NCBI RefSeq assembly: GCF_000723885.1
Contig: NZ_CCDG010000069.1
Coordinates: 1 to 43,682 of the forward strand
DNA: 43,682 bases
Reading direction: 5' to 3'
From: Paenibacillus camerounensis
GTDB lineage: Bacteria > Bacillota > Bacilli > Paenibacillales > Paenibacillaceae
Part shown: one piece after another, positions 27,283 to 35,027 of the stretch
Numbering within the stretch: the first letter of the stretch is position 1
Layout: each line of letters begins with the position of its first letter
Position numbers and translations under genes: made by a program
Notes under the pieces: model-generated
Told to the model about the DNA's origin: nothing
The model's database searches: none
Seen by the model: the letters and a program-made list of their open reading frames with translations, nothing else

Positions 27283-29220
27283 ATGAGTGCAATCGCCGGT
27301 ATCTATCATCTGCAGCAGCACAATCTGGACCCGGAACTGGGTATGAATCTGATGAAGCAGCTTAACCGTTATCCGGCTGATGATTTGAGAGACTGGCAGG
27401 ACAAGAGCATTTATCTCGGATGCCTGTCACAGTGGATTACTCCGCAATCTGTACATGAGCATTTGCCATACTATGATCCGGAGCGGAAGCTTGCCATTAC
27501 GGCTGATGCGATCATTGACAATAGAAATGAGCTGTTCGAGGTGCTGGGAATTCCCCGGGAAGACCGGGAAGCGATCCCCGACAGTCTGCTTATATTACTT
27601 GCCTATGAAAAATGGGGCGAAGAGGCTCCTGTGCATCTGATCGGCGATTTCGCCTTCATGATTTGGGATGCGCGGCAGCACAAGCTGTTCGGGGCGAGAG
27701 ACTTTTCGGGTAACCGCACCCTTTATTTTCATCAGTCCGGCACAATCTTCGCCTTCTGCACCGTCATTCATCCGCTGCTGTCGCTGCCGGGTGCAGGACA
27801 GGGGCTGAATGAGCATTGGGTGGCCGAGTTTCTGGCCATTCAGGACAGAGTGGATGCTGCGGACTGCTTCTTAACCGTATATGACTCGGTTGGACAGCTT
27901 CCTCCCGCTCACTCCGTCTCGATAACCGGCGGTAAGATCGTCTTCTCCCGCTATTGTACCATTCAGGCTCCGCCGGAGCTGCGGCTTGGGTCCAACTGGG
28001 AGTACGAGGAGGCATTCCGGGAGGTGTTTGGACGGGCGGTGAAGGATAGGCTCCGTACCTATCGTGCAGCAGGCGCTAACCTGAGCGGAGGGCTGGATTC
28101 CGGTTCAGTCGTCAGCTTTGCGGCAGAGGAGCTGCGCCGCCGCGGCCAGCCGCTCTATACCTTCAGTTCATATCCTGTAGACGGCTTCACCGGCTTCAAG
28201 CTCGGCAACCGTGTTGCAGATGAACGCCCATATATTCAGGAAACAATAGATTTTGTGGGGAATATTCAGCCGAGCCTGATGAATTTTCCGGAGCGCAACT
28301 CCTATAACGATATCGAGGATTGGCTGGGCATTATGGAGATGCCCTATAAATTTATCGAGAATTCTTATTGGCTCAAAGGGATCTATGAGCAGGCCCAGCG
28401 GCAGGATATCGGTATCCTGCTCAGCGGACAGAGAGGGAACTGGAGTGTCTCCTGGGGACCTGCCCTGGACTATCAGGCCAAGCTGCTCCGGGAATTCCGC
28501 TGGCTCTCCTTCTACCGGGAGAACAAGGGCTATAACGAGTCCATGCAGGCGAACCGCAGGCTGGTTATGAAGATCGTAGGCAGGAAGGCTTTTCCTGAAA
28601 TACGCAGCCTGCTATCCCGGAGACAGAGCCAGGAGGAGCTGCCGGAGCTGATTGACCCCGGATTTGCCAGACGCACCGAGGTGTATGAGCGGCTTCAGCG
28701 CTCCAATATAGCCGGGGATCCTTCCGCACAGAGCATTTATGATTTCCGCAAAAGACATTTCGAGCAGCCGCACATCTGGAATGTTAACGGTACGGTTGCT
28801 ACGAAGCTGTCGCTGAAATACCGGGTATGGGACCGTGACCCGACGAATGACCTGCGCGTGATCCGCTTCTGCCTCTCCATTCCCGAAGAGCAGTACGTCC
28901 AGAAGGGGGTGGACCGTTCGCTGATCCGCCGCGCTATGGCCGGGCGCCTGCCGGACAATGTCCGGCTCAACCGCAAGCGGCGCGGGGTGCAGGGGGCGGA
29001 CGGCATCCAGCGGATGCTGCCGGAATGGGGTGCTTTCCTGAGTGAGCTGCGGGAGATGACACGTGATCCGCAGGCTGCGGTATATTTGAACAGCCCGGGG
29101 CTCGCCGGATGCTTGGACCGGCTGGGTAGTGAGCCCGAACCTCATCTGATTTTTAATACGGATTTTCGCCTGCTGGCACGCGGACTTGTCTTTTACAGGT
29201 TCCTGAAGCGCCTGTCTTGA
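27283..29220 (+). CDS. padeC: Lasso peptide macrolactam cyclase (asparagine synthase-like)
   Basis: A 645-residue asparagine synthetase homologue. The N-terminal glutaminase-like domain starts MSAIAGIYH: asparagine synthetase B needs Cys as residue 2, which is missing, as in lasso cyclases that do not use glutamine. The ATP-pyrophosphatase site is L267-S-G-G-L-D272-S, followed by the synthetase fold to the end. Lasso cyclases adenylate the side-chain carboxylate of Asp or Glu in the core and join it to the new N-terminus. Position just before a paeninodin-like precursor, a PqqD-like protein and a transglutaminase-fold protease makes the role clear. ATG 27283 has GGAGG seven bases upstream; the in-frame ATG 27259 lacks this. 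Symbol by analogy with the paeninodin cluster. Confidence 0.95.
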   Translation: MSAIAGIYHLQQHNLDPELGMNLMKQLNRYPADDLRDWQDKSIYLGCLSQWITPQSVHEHLPYYDPERKLAITADAIIDNRNELFEVLGIPREDREAIPDSLLILLAYEKWGEEAPVHLIGDFAFMIWDARQHKLFGARDFSGNRTLYFHQSGTIFAFCTVIHPLLSLPGAGQGLNEHWVAEFLAIQDRVDAADCFLTVYDSVGQLPPAHSVSITGGKIVFSRYCTIQAPPELRLGSNWEYEEAFREVFGRAVKDRLRTYRAAGANLSGGLDSGSVVSFAAEELRRRGQPLYTFSSYPVDGFTGFKLGNRVADERPYIQETIDFVGNIQPSLMNFPERNSYNDIEDWLGIMEMPYKFIENSYWLKGIYEQAQRQDIGILLSGQRGNWSVSWGPALDYQAKLLREFRWLSFYRENKGYNESMQANRRLVMKIVGRKAFPEIRSLLSRRQSQEELPELIDPGFARRTEVYERLQRSNIAGDPSAQSIYDFRKRHFEQPHIWNVNGTVATKLSLKYRVWDRDPTNDLRVIRFCLSIPEEQYVQKGVDRSLIRRAMAGRLPDNVRLNRKRRGVQGADGIQRMLPEWGAFLSELREMTRDPQAAVYLNSPGLAGCLDRLGSEPEPHLIFNTDFRLLARGLVFYRFLKRLS

Positions 29221-29248
29221 GGAAATCGCTTGAAAGGGGGTGACATAC

Positions 29249-29374
29249 ATGAAAAAGGAATACAGCAAGCCTGCTTTGGAAGTACTCGACGTTAAGATGA
29301 CTATGGCTGGACCGGGACTGGCAATCGCCGACTCCTTCCAAAGTGATCCGGATGAGATCGTACATCACTCCTAA
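29249..29374 (+). CDS. padeA: Lasso peptide precursor, paeninodin-like
   Basis: A 41-residue gene, 28 bases after the cyclase, with a very strong site AAAGGGGGTGA before ATG. The leader is residues 1-19 and holds the Y5-S-K-P8-A-L10 motif bound by lasso recognition proteins, and Thr18 at position -2. The predicted core is residues 20-41: ring AGPGLAIAD (Ala1 to Asp9) and tail SFQSDPDEIVHHS. From memory, paeninodin has the same AGPG start, Asp9, the FQ-DPDE centre and a C-terminal Ser, but different residues at ring 5-8 and in the tail, and is one residue longer. So the product should be a nine-membered-ring lasso peptide. The terminal Ser22 is the likely phosphorylation site for the kinase encoded next. 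Hand-calculated monoisotopic masses: about 2244.04 threaded, 2324.01 monophosphorylated. Confidence 0.93.
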   Translation: MKKEYSKPALEVLDVKMTMAGPGLAIADSFQSDPDEIVHHS

Positions 29375-29392
29375 GAGCATTTGGTACGAGGA

Positions 29393-29431
29393 GCCCTCAT
29401 CCCCCTGAGCTTGCTGGAGGGGGATAAGGGC
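29393..29431 (+). promoter_or_regulatory. Stem-loop between precursor and kinase genes
   Basis: GCCCTCATCCCCC pairs with GGGGGATAAGGGC (12 of 13 positions) around a 13-base loop. No T run follows, so full termination is unlikely; a processing or stabilising structure, or partial attenuation, is more likely. It begins 18 bases after the precursor stop codon. Confidence 0.8.
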
Positions 29432-29466
29432 TATTTCCATCATCTTGAGGCAGAGGAGGAACGGGT

Positions 29467-30402
29467 ATGGCAAGTACAGTCCAAGGTCTGGCGTATCAAG
29501 CTTTCGGCTTGCAGATTTTCAGTGAATTTCTATTACCGGAGCTTCCCTTAGCAGAGGGTCCGGGACTAAACGGCAGCGTGGCAGTAATGCGCGGAGATCT
29601 GGCAGAGCGCTGGCAGGCCATTCCCAAGATCACTCCGAATGTTGGCGTTCTGGGTACAGAGGTCATGTTTGAGGCAAAGGGCAAGGCGGTATATTCCGTT
29701 CAGGATGGTATCCGGATTACAGTTGATCCGGTGGCCGGAGCCGATATGGACAGCGTTCGCCTGTACATTCTGGGGAGCTGCATGGGCGTTCTGCTTATGC
29801 AGAAACAGATTTTGCCTCTGCACGGAAGTGCGCTTGTGCTCAATAACCGGGCTTATGCGCTTGTAGGACAATCCGGAGCGGGTAAATCTACACTAGCCTC
29901 CTATTTGATGGAGCAGGGTCATCTGATGCTCAGTGACGACGTTATTCCCGTTATCGTGCAGGACGGCCAGCCGCTTGCAGTTCCAGGCTATCCCCAGCAG
30001 AAGCTGTGGCAGCAGAGTCTGGACTATATGGGAATGAATTCGTCCGGCTACCGCCCGCTGTTCGAGCGGGAGACCAAGTTTGCTGTTCCGGTGCATGACC
30101 GTTTTCACAAGGAGCCGCTGCCGCTTGCCGGCATATTCGAGCTTGCCGTATCTCCTGAGAACGGGCCTGTAACCGTGCAGCCTGTTAACGGAATGGAAAG
30201 ATTTCATACGTTATTTAATCATACCTATCAGAAGGCGATGATTGACCGGACCGGCATCCGGGAATGGCATTTCGGTATGCTGGCTTCCTTTATGAACCGG
30301 CTGCCAATCTACCGGATTACCCGGCCGCAGCAGGGGTTTAGCGCCCCGCAGCAGAGTGCGCTGATCTACGACACGATTAAAACAAAGACAGAGGAGGGTT
30401 AA
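29467..30402 (+). CDS. padeK: HPr kinase-like lasso peptide kinase
   Basis: A 311-residue homologue of the HPr kinase C-terminal domain. Visible motifs: LHGSALVL (His119), Walker A G134-QSGAGKS141-T, and the acidic pair D157-D158 in HLMLSDDVIPV. It lacks the HPr kinase N-terminal domain and has instead about 110 residues typical of lasso-cluster kinases. PadeK and ThcoK of this type phosphorylate the C-terminal Ser of their precursor peptides, and the precursor here ends in Ser. ATG 29467 has AGAGGAGGAACGGGT in front. It overlaps the next gene at ATGATG. Substrate identity is inferred from cluster order and the Ser end. Confidence 0.93.
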   Translation: MASTVQGLAYQAFGLQIFSEFLLPELPLAEGPGLNGSVAVMRGDLAERWQAIPKITPNVGVLGTEVMFEAKGKAVYSVQDGIRITVDPVAGADMDSVRLYILGSCMGVLLMQKQILPLHGSALVLNNRAYALVGQSGAGKSTLASYLMEQGHLMLSDDVIPVIVQDGQPLAVPGYPQQKLWQQSLDYMGMNSSGYRPLFERETKFAVPVHDRFHKEPLPLAGIFELAVSPENGPVTVQPVNGMERFHTLFNHTYQKAMIDRTGIREWHFGMLASFMNRLPIYRITRPQQGFSAPQQSALIYDTIKTKTEEG

Positions 30403-30404
30403 TG

Positions 30405-30704
30405 ATGAGTACAGCAAACGTGTTATCTCTTGAAACGGTGCTCGTCCAGCAGCCGGGGAATATCGCAAGCGACATGGACGGCGAGAAGGTGATGCTGAAT
30501 ATACAGAACGGCAAGTATTACAATCTGGGCGAGGTTGGCGGAGAAATCTGGTCGGCGATAGCACAGCCGGCGCCGGTAAGCCGGATCGTGGAGGTTATTC
30601 AGCAGACATTCGAGGTTCCGGTTGAGACAGCAGAGCGGGATGTACTGGAATTTGTGCATAGCCTGCTGGCCGAGGGTCTGGTCGCCGTTGCTTCCGCATC
30701 ATGA
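30405..30704 (+). CDS. padeB1: PqqD-like leader recognition protein (RRE)
   Basis: A 99-residue protein with a PqqD fold: VLVQQPGNIASDMDGEKVML, then NGKYYNLGEVGGEIWSAI and a helical end with VSRIVEVIQQTFEV. This is the RiPP recognition element found as the separate B1 protein in Firmicute lasso clusters. It binds the YxxP segment of the leader and brings the precursor to the protease. AGGAGGG is six bases before ATG 30405 and three before ATG 30402, so I prefer the second ATG. The end overlaps the protease gene at ATGA, which implies coupled translation in equal amounts, in line with the two acting as one complex. Confidence 0.94.
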   Translation: MSTANVLSLETVLVQQPGNIASDMDGEKVMLNIQNGKYYNLGEVGGEIWSAIAQPAPVSRIVEVIQQTFEVPVETAERDVLEFVHSLLAEGLVAVASAS

Positions 30705-31159
30705 CGGGCATCCGGCGGCTTCACCTGCTGTTAACGGATGACCGCGCGGTCCTGGCCCTTCTTCCGGAGGCGTTATGGCACCTGTTCATTGCAAGAATCC
30801 GCCTGCTGTTCCCCTTTGCCCGTACAGCCTCGCGGCTTGGCCGGCAGTCGCAGGAGACCGCCGGAGAAGTGAGCGCAAGGGATGCGCATACCATTAAGCG
30901 GATTACCCGGGCGATCCGGGGCGGCAGCAGGCTTACCCCCTGGAAGAGCACCTGCATGGTGAGAGCCGTTGCCGCTCTGGGCATGCTCGAAAGACGCGGA
31001 ATTGAGAGTACGCTGTACATGGGGGTTGCCAGGGATAAGCAGGGGCAGATGATTGCCCATGCCTGGCTGCGCAGCGGACCGTATTACGTGTCCGGTGATG
31101 ATGTCATGCGGGGATTTGTTGTGGTTCAGAAATTTGCCAAGGTGATACAAGCCGAGTAA
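30701..31159 (+). CDS. padeB2: Lasso leader peptidase, transglutaminase-like (B2)
   Basis: A 152-residue member of the transglutaminase-like family PF13471. The catalytic Cys85 is in PWKSTCMVRA, His120 in AHAWLR, and Asp133 or Asp134 in VSGDDV is the likely third residue. It cuts the precursor between the leader (Thr18-Met19) and the core Ala, freeing the amine that the cyclase joins to Asp9. The N-terminal 60 residues are helical and basic, as in other B2 proteins. ATG 30701 overlaps the stop of the recognition gene (ATGA). The next gene starts 13 bases on. Confidence 0.94.
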   Translation: MTGIRRLHLLLTDDRAVLALLPEALWHLFIARIRLLFPFARTASRLGRQSQETAGEVSARDAHTIKRITRAIRGGSRLTPWKSTCMVRAVAALGMLERRGIESTLYMGVARDKQGQMIAHAWLRSGPYYVSGDDVMRGFVVVQKFAKVIQAE

Positions 31160-31172
31160 TCGAGGTGGGATC

Positions 31173-32969
31173 ATGCAAGCCATTATCTATTATGTCCGGC
31201 AGCTTCAGCAGCTGTCCGGAGTCAAGCTGTATTTGAATTTGCTCGGCATGGTCATCAGCGGTCTGCTTGAGAGCTCAGCTATCCTGCTGCTGGTACCGAT
31301 GCTCGGTCTGGCAGGACTGCAGCTTGGCGGGGCAGGAGCGGCCTTTAATCTTCCTATGCTCGGCTTCATATCAGAGCTGCCGCAGACAACGGCGCTTATG
31401 CTGGTGCTGGGCGCCTACATCGGCATTGTGCTGTGCCAGAATCTGATTGCGCGCTTTGTGGCGGTCCGCAATGTGGAGATTCAGCAGACCTACGGCCGGC
31501 AGCTGCGATATGAAGTCTACAGTGCCCTGCTGCGGGCAGAGTGGTCTTTTTTCCTGAAGAAAAGAACCTCCGACCTGGTTAACCTCATGACTACGGAGAT
31601 CGCCCGGGTGCTTGCAGGCATCAGCTGCTTCCTGCAGTTTCTTACCTCAATGCTGTTCACGCTGGTGCAGATCGCCTTTGCTTTCTGGCTGTCGCCGCAG
31701 ATGACGCTCGCTGTGCTTGTCTGCGCTGTCCTGCTGTCTCTGTTCTCGCGCAGGTTCATCCGCAAAGCCAAAAAACTGGGCAGCCGCAGCACCGAGCTCG
31801 GCAAAACATATCTTGCCGGTATTACCGACCAGCTGAATGGAATCAAGGATATCAAGAGCAATAATCTGGAGCAGTCGCGGCTGGAGTGGCTGCACGGGTT
31901 TACCGGAGAAGTGAAGCATGAACAGCTGGAATATACCCGTCTGCGTTCCAACTCCCAGCTGCTCTACAAAATGTCCTCGACCCTGCTGATTGCCCTCTTT
32001 ATCTTCGTTTCGTTCCGGTTTCTTCATGTAGAGGGGCCGAATCTGCTGCTGGTCATTCTGGTGTTCGCCAGACTGTGGCCGACTTTTTCCTCTTTGCAAT
32101 CTTTAATGGAGCAGCTTGCCTCCGTTCTGCCTTCCTTTAAGCAGCTTAAGGACATGGAGGGGGAGTGCCTGCGCGCTGCTGAGGAAGGCCCGGCAGCAGG
32201 AAGCGGAACGGCACCTGTACCGATGGTGCTCGAAGAAGGCCTTGAAGCACGCGGCGTCCATTTCCGCTACGATCCCCAGAAGCCTGAATACTCCATGCAG
32301 GATTTGAATGTTAAGATTCCCGCTAACCGCATGACCGCCATAGTCGGACGTTCCGGTGCAGGCAAAAGCACGCTCGTAGACCTGCTTATGGGACTGATGC
32401 AGCCTGAGTCAGGGATAATTCTGGTCGATGGTACACCGATTTCGGGGGAACACCTGCTGTCCTACCGCCGTTCTATCGGCTATGTCGCCCAGGACCCGTT
32501 TCTCTATAACGCTACAATCCGCGATAATCTGACGATGATCAAGCCGGATGCCAGTGAAGAGGAGCTATGGGAAGCGCTGGAGTTCGCCTCCTCAGCCGGG
32601 TTTGTGCGCAGGCTGCCGGAAGGGCTGGATACGCTGATCGGCGACCGCGGCATCCGCCTGTCCGGCGGGGAAAGGCAGCGACTGGTACTGGCCCGGGCCA
32701 TTATCCGCAAGCCGTCGATCCTGGTGCTGGATGAAGCGACGAGTGCACTCGACACCGAGAATGAGCAGAAGATCCAGGAGGCGCTCGACCGGCTGAAGCA
32801 CTCGGTAACCTTGATTGTCATTGCCCACCGCCTGTCCACTATCCGCGGGGCTGACCAGATTCTGGTGATTGACCAGGGCCGGGTGATCCAGCAGGGTGTC
32901 TACGGCAGGCTGGCCTCCGAAACAGGCGGCATGTTCAGCCGGCTGCTCAGCGGCCAGGAGGCCATGTAG
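31173..32969 (+). CDS. padeD: Lasso peptide ABC exporter (D protein)
   Basis: A 598-residue half-transporter with six membrane helices (about residues 15-310) and one ATPase domain: Walker A G392-RSGAGKS399, signature LSGGERQR from 496, Walker B ILVLDEATSALD and H-loop IAHRLST. All catalytic residues are intact, so it should work as a homodimer, unlike the heterodimer at the left end of the window. There is no C39 peptidase domain, as expected since the leader is cut by the B2 protease. It exports the mature lasso peptide and gives self-protection in known clusters. ATG 31173 follows GAGGTGGG. It is the last plus-strand gene of the operon and is followed by a strong terminator. Confidence 0.93.
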   Translation: MQAIIYYVRQLQQLSGVKLYLNLLGMVISGLLESSAILLLVPMLGLAGLQLGGAGAAFNLPMLGFISELPQTTALMLVLGAYIGIVLCQNLIARFVAVRNVEIQQTYGRQLRYEVYSALLRAEWSFFLKKRTSDLVNLMTTEIARVLAGISCFLQFLTSMLFTLVQIAFAFWLSPQMTLAVLVCAVLLSLFSRRFIRKAKKLGSRSTELGKTYLAGITDQLNGIKDIKSNNLEQSRLEWLHGFTGEVKHEQLEYTRLRSNSQLLYKMSSTLLIALFIFVSFRFLHVEGPNLLLVILVFARLWPTFSSLQSLMEQLASVLPSFKQLKDMEGECLRAAEEGPAAGSGTAPVPMVLEEGLEARGVHFRYDPQKPEYSMQDLNVKIPANRMTAIVGRSGAGKSTLVDLLMGLMQPESGIILVDGTPISGEHLLSYRRSIGYVAQDPFLYNATIRDNLTMIKPDASEEELWEALEFASSAGFVRRLPEGLDTLIGDRGIRLSGGERQRLVLARAIIRKPSILVLDEATSALDTENEQKIQEALDRLKHSVTLIVIAHRLSTIRGADQILVIDQGRVIQQGVYGRLASETGGMFSRLLSGQEAM

Positions 32970-33025
32970 CTTCGGGTTTATGCAGGCTGGAACAGCGGCG
33001 TTGTCCAATTTATAAGAATCATAGC

Positions 33026-33067
33026 AAAGCCCCGGTCTCTACTCATTGTAGAGGCTGGGGCTTTGAC
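33026..33067 (+). terminator. Terminator of the lasso operon
   Basis: AAAGCCCC...CTCTAC pairs with GTAGAG...GGGGCTTT around TCATT, with three imperfect positions inside a 17-base stem. It lies 57 bases past the exporter stop. Confidence 0.8.
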
Positions 33068-33137
33068 TTTGAGATGCTGCATGTATTTGCATGCTATAGT
33101 ATGAAGCGCCTTCCCGGGCCGGTATTGTCTATTGTCT

Positions 33138-33218
33138 TGCGACTTCAGATATTTTTCTACTACGTTAGGTGTTTGTTCTACTACTTCAGGTGTTCTCCTG
33201 CGATGTCAGCAGTTCTCC
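33138..33218. repeat. Degenerate short repeats of about 20 bases
   Basis: Related units such as ACTACGTTAGGTGTTTGTTCT, ACTACTTCAGGTGTTCTCCT and GCGATGTCAGCAGTTCTCC follow each other. The unit length varies by one or two bases. No coding frame is evident. Confidence 0.5.
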
Positions 33219-33306
33219 ATAGCCGGCCGCGTATATAATCCGGAGGCCGCTTAAATTTAGTTTGATTTTGGTCACTTCATTTTAGTGTTTTGCGGCTTTC
33301 ACGGCT

Positions 33307-33393
33307 ATTAGCTGGAAAAAGGTAATCTAATATGGCTGGTTTATCGCTTTGAGAGCAATTCCGGCGATATTAGGTGGCGTTTTTCCAGCTAAT
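33307..33393. repeat. Long-spaced inverted repeat in the post-lasso intergenic region
   Basis: ATTAGCTGGAAAAA (33307-33320) is the exact reverse complement of TTTTTCCAGCTAAT (33380-33393), with 59 bases between. The gap 32970-33567 (about 600 bases) holds the lasso terminator, short repeats and this element; I see no gene in it. It might be a palindromic interspersed element. Confidence 0.7.
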
Positions 33394-33567
33394 CCCCGGG
33401 AGGACGCGCTCATCTGAGAGTTAGATGACGAATTTCCAACTAAGTAAATATATTAGGCCTATATTCAAGGCTTAACCGCCCATGGTTAGCAGACTCGCAT
33501 ATGGCAGGCCCTTATAACGCCGGCCACAGACTCTACCAATAAATAAGCAAGCATCCCCACCCGCAGC

Positions 33568-34755
33568 TTAAGCTTCCTCCCGGCCGGTTGCCTTACGCCA
33601 GCTCCAGAGAAACGGACGCAGCGGAAAATACAGCACATGCAGCGGCTTCGGCAGCGGCAGCGTCCGGGCATCCACTGCATAGGGATACAGGAAGCCGGCT
33701 GCCCGCAGCATACGGTTCCGGGCGGTTAAGATTGCCGGCTGGTAGGCTTTAAAGTGCCGCTCTACCTCCGGTTCCAGCGGAGGGTCATTCAGATTGACCA
33801 TCCTTGCTACATAGAATACAGCATCCTGAGCCAGCTGCCGGGCTTTGGGCTTGTCCATCAATCCTGACAGACTGGGATCAACCTTAGTGTCCAGCAGGTC
33901 AGCGGCAAGAATCAGCGTCTGTCCGGCAATCGCTTCACCATTATACTGCTTCAGCAGCTGGAGCAGCTGCTCACTGTCCGGCTGCTGGAGCAGCAGCATT
34001 TTGATGTCGAGCAGCCAGCGCAGCCGGGACCAGGCATGGCGCGCGCCGTGCGAGACAAGGAAGAGGAACAAATCCTCGCGGCCCAGATAGCGCACGTCAG
34101 GACCCAGCAGAGTGCTTGTGCGCGCATGCTTCCACAGTGTCTTGAAATCTGGTTCTGCTGAAGGCCCCGGACCCAGCCGCCAGTGGACCTCAAGCTTAAT
34201 CTTGCTGTCTGGATGATTGAAGGTTAAGTGATGCTCCCGCCATTTCCAGTCACCGAGAATACTCTCATAGACCTCTATCTGCTCGTACCCCAGCCGCAGC
34301 AGGTAATCCGCCGTCTCTGATAGCCGGTCTATAGGCACCATGAAATCAAGGTCGCGTGAGGTGCGGAGAGAGAAATCACCGTACAAATCTTCAGCAAGCA
34401 CAGGGCCCTTTAGAAAGAGGGAACCGATTCCCAGCTCATTCAGTCCAGCGCCGATCCGGGCCATTTCCCCGCTGAGCTGCAGCATTCGTACAGTGTTGCT
34501 TCGGTACTCCTGCTGCAGCCGTTCACGGACATGGGCAGGAATGAGCTGATTAGACATCCCGCTGAGCTTGGGATACAGAAAAGGGAATACACGGTGATGC
34601 AAGGTTAACCGGATAAACAGCTTCCAGTCTATCTCTGCGAACAGCTGCGGACGCTGCTCCGTCAGCCCGTCAACCGAATCCGCTGTAAGTAAGTGAAGAA
34701 GAAGCGATATTTCCTTAGATAAACTCCCTCTGTCAAGGGTATACCGGTCAGTCAT
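33568..34755 (-). CDS. Nucleotidyltransferase family protein (NTP_transf_5-like), lasso-associated
   Basis: A 395-residue protein of the uncharacterised nucleotidyltransferase family seen in Firmicute RiPP clusters. The site reads FLKGPVLAEDLYGDFSLRTS followed by R134-D135-L-D137, giving the metal-binding DxD, and a later E189-V-H191-W, which supplies the third acidic residue. The rest is helical. The start is ATG 34755 with AAGGAGA upstream; an in-frame ATG at 34797 would add 14 residues without a site. It faces the lasso operon from the other side of a 600-base gap, so it has its own promoter. Such genes lie in paeninodin-type clusters with no settled role; nucleotide transfer to the peptide or its phosphate is conceivable but unproven. 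Confidence 0.85.
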   Translation of the reverse strand: MTDRYTLDRGSLSKEISLLLHLLTADSVDGLTEQRPQLFAEIDWKLFIRLTLHHRVFPFLYPKLSGMSNQLIPAHVRERLQQEYRSNTVRMLQLSGEMARIGAGLNELGIGSLFLKGPVLAEDLYGDFSLRTSRDLDFMVPIDRLSETADYLLRLGYEQIEVYESILGDWKWREHHLTFNHPDSKIKLEVHWRLGPGPSAEPDFKTLWKHARTSTLLGPDVRYLGREDLFLFLVSHGARHAWSRLRWLLDIKMLLLQQPDSEQLLQLLKQYNGEAIAGQTLILAADLLDTKVDPSLSGLMDKPKARQLAQDAVFYVARMVNLNDPPLEPEVERHFKAYQPAILTARNRMLRAAGFLYPYAVDARTLPLPKPLHVLYFPLRPFLWSWRKATGREEA

Positions 34756-34942
34756 AGGGACTCTCCTTACTGGAAAATTAGGTGGGTCTGGAGTCAATTC
34801 CGTTCATTTTAACGAAGGCACAGAGAGCGTAACACCGGCAGCGGAACGTGTCAATTTGAAAATTACAATAAATAGATTATTTTAAAAATAATAGAATCAC
34901 CCGCTGAAAGACAGGCTTTAACTCTTATAACGCATTTATAGG

Positions 34943-34971
34943 TCGAATGTAACAGGTAATTCCGATATAAT
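34943..34971 (+). promoter_or_regulatory. Candidate promoter of the APH-type kinase gene
   Basis: A perfect TATAAT (34966-34971) lies 57 bases before the start codon at 35028; the -35 hexamer at 17 bases (TCGAAT) is poor. The 272-base region between the divergent genes is A/T-rich and otherwise empty. Confidence 0.4.
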
Positions 34972-35027
34972 ATTTCAATCAACGCTTATCCGGAAAGGTT
35001 AGGCCCGGAGCGAAAGGGGCGGACAAG

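Noticed and set aside
29153..29473. 106-codon minus-strand frame over the lasso precursor
   Set aside because: It covers the end of the cyclase, the precursor and the stem-loop in reverse, with no ribosome binding site; the plus-strand precursor explains the region.
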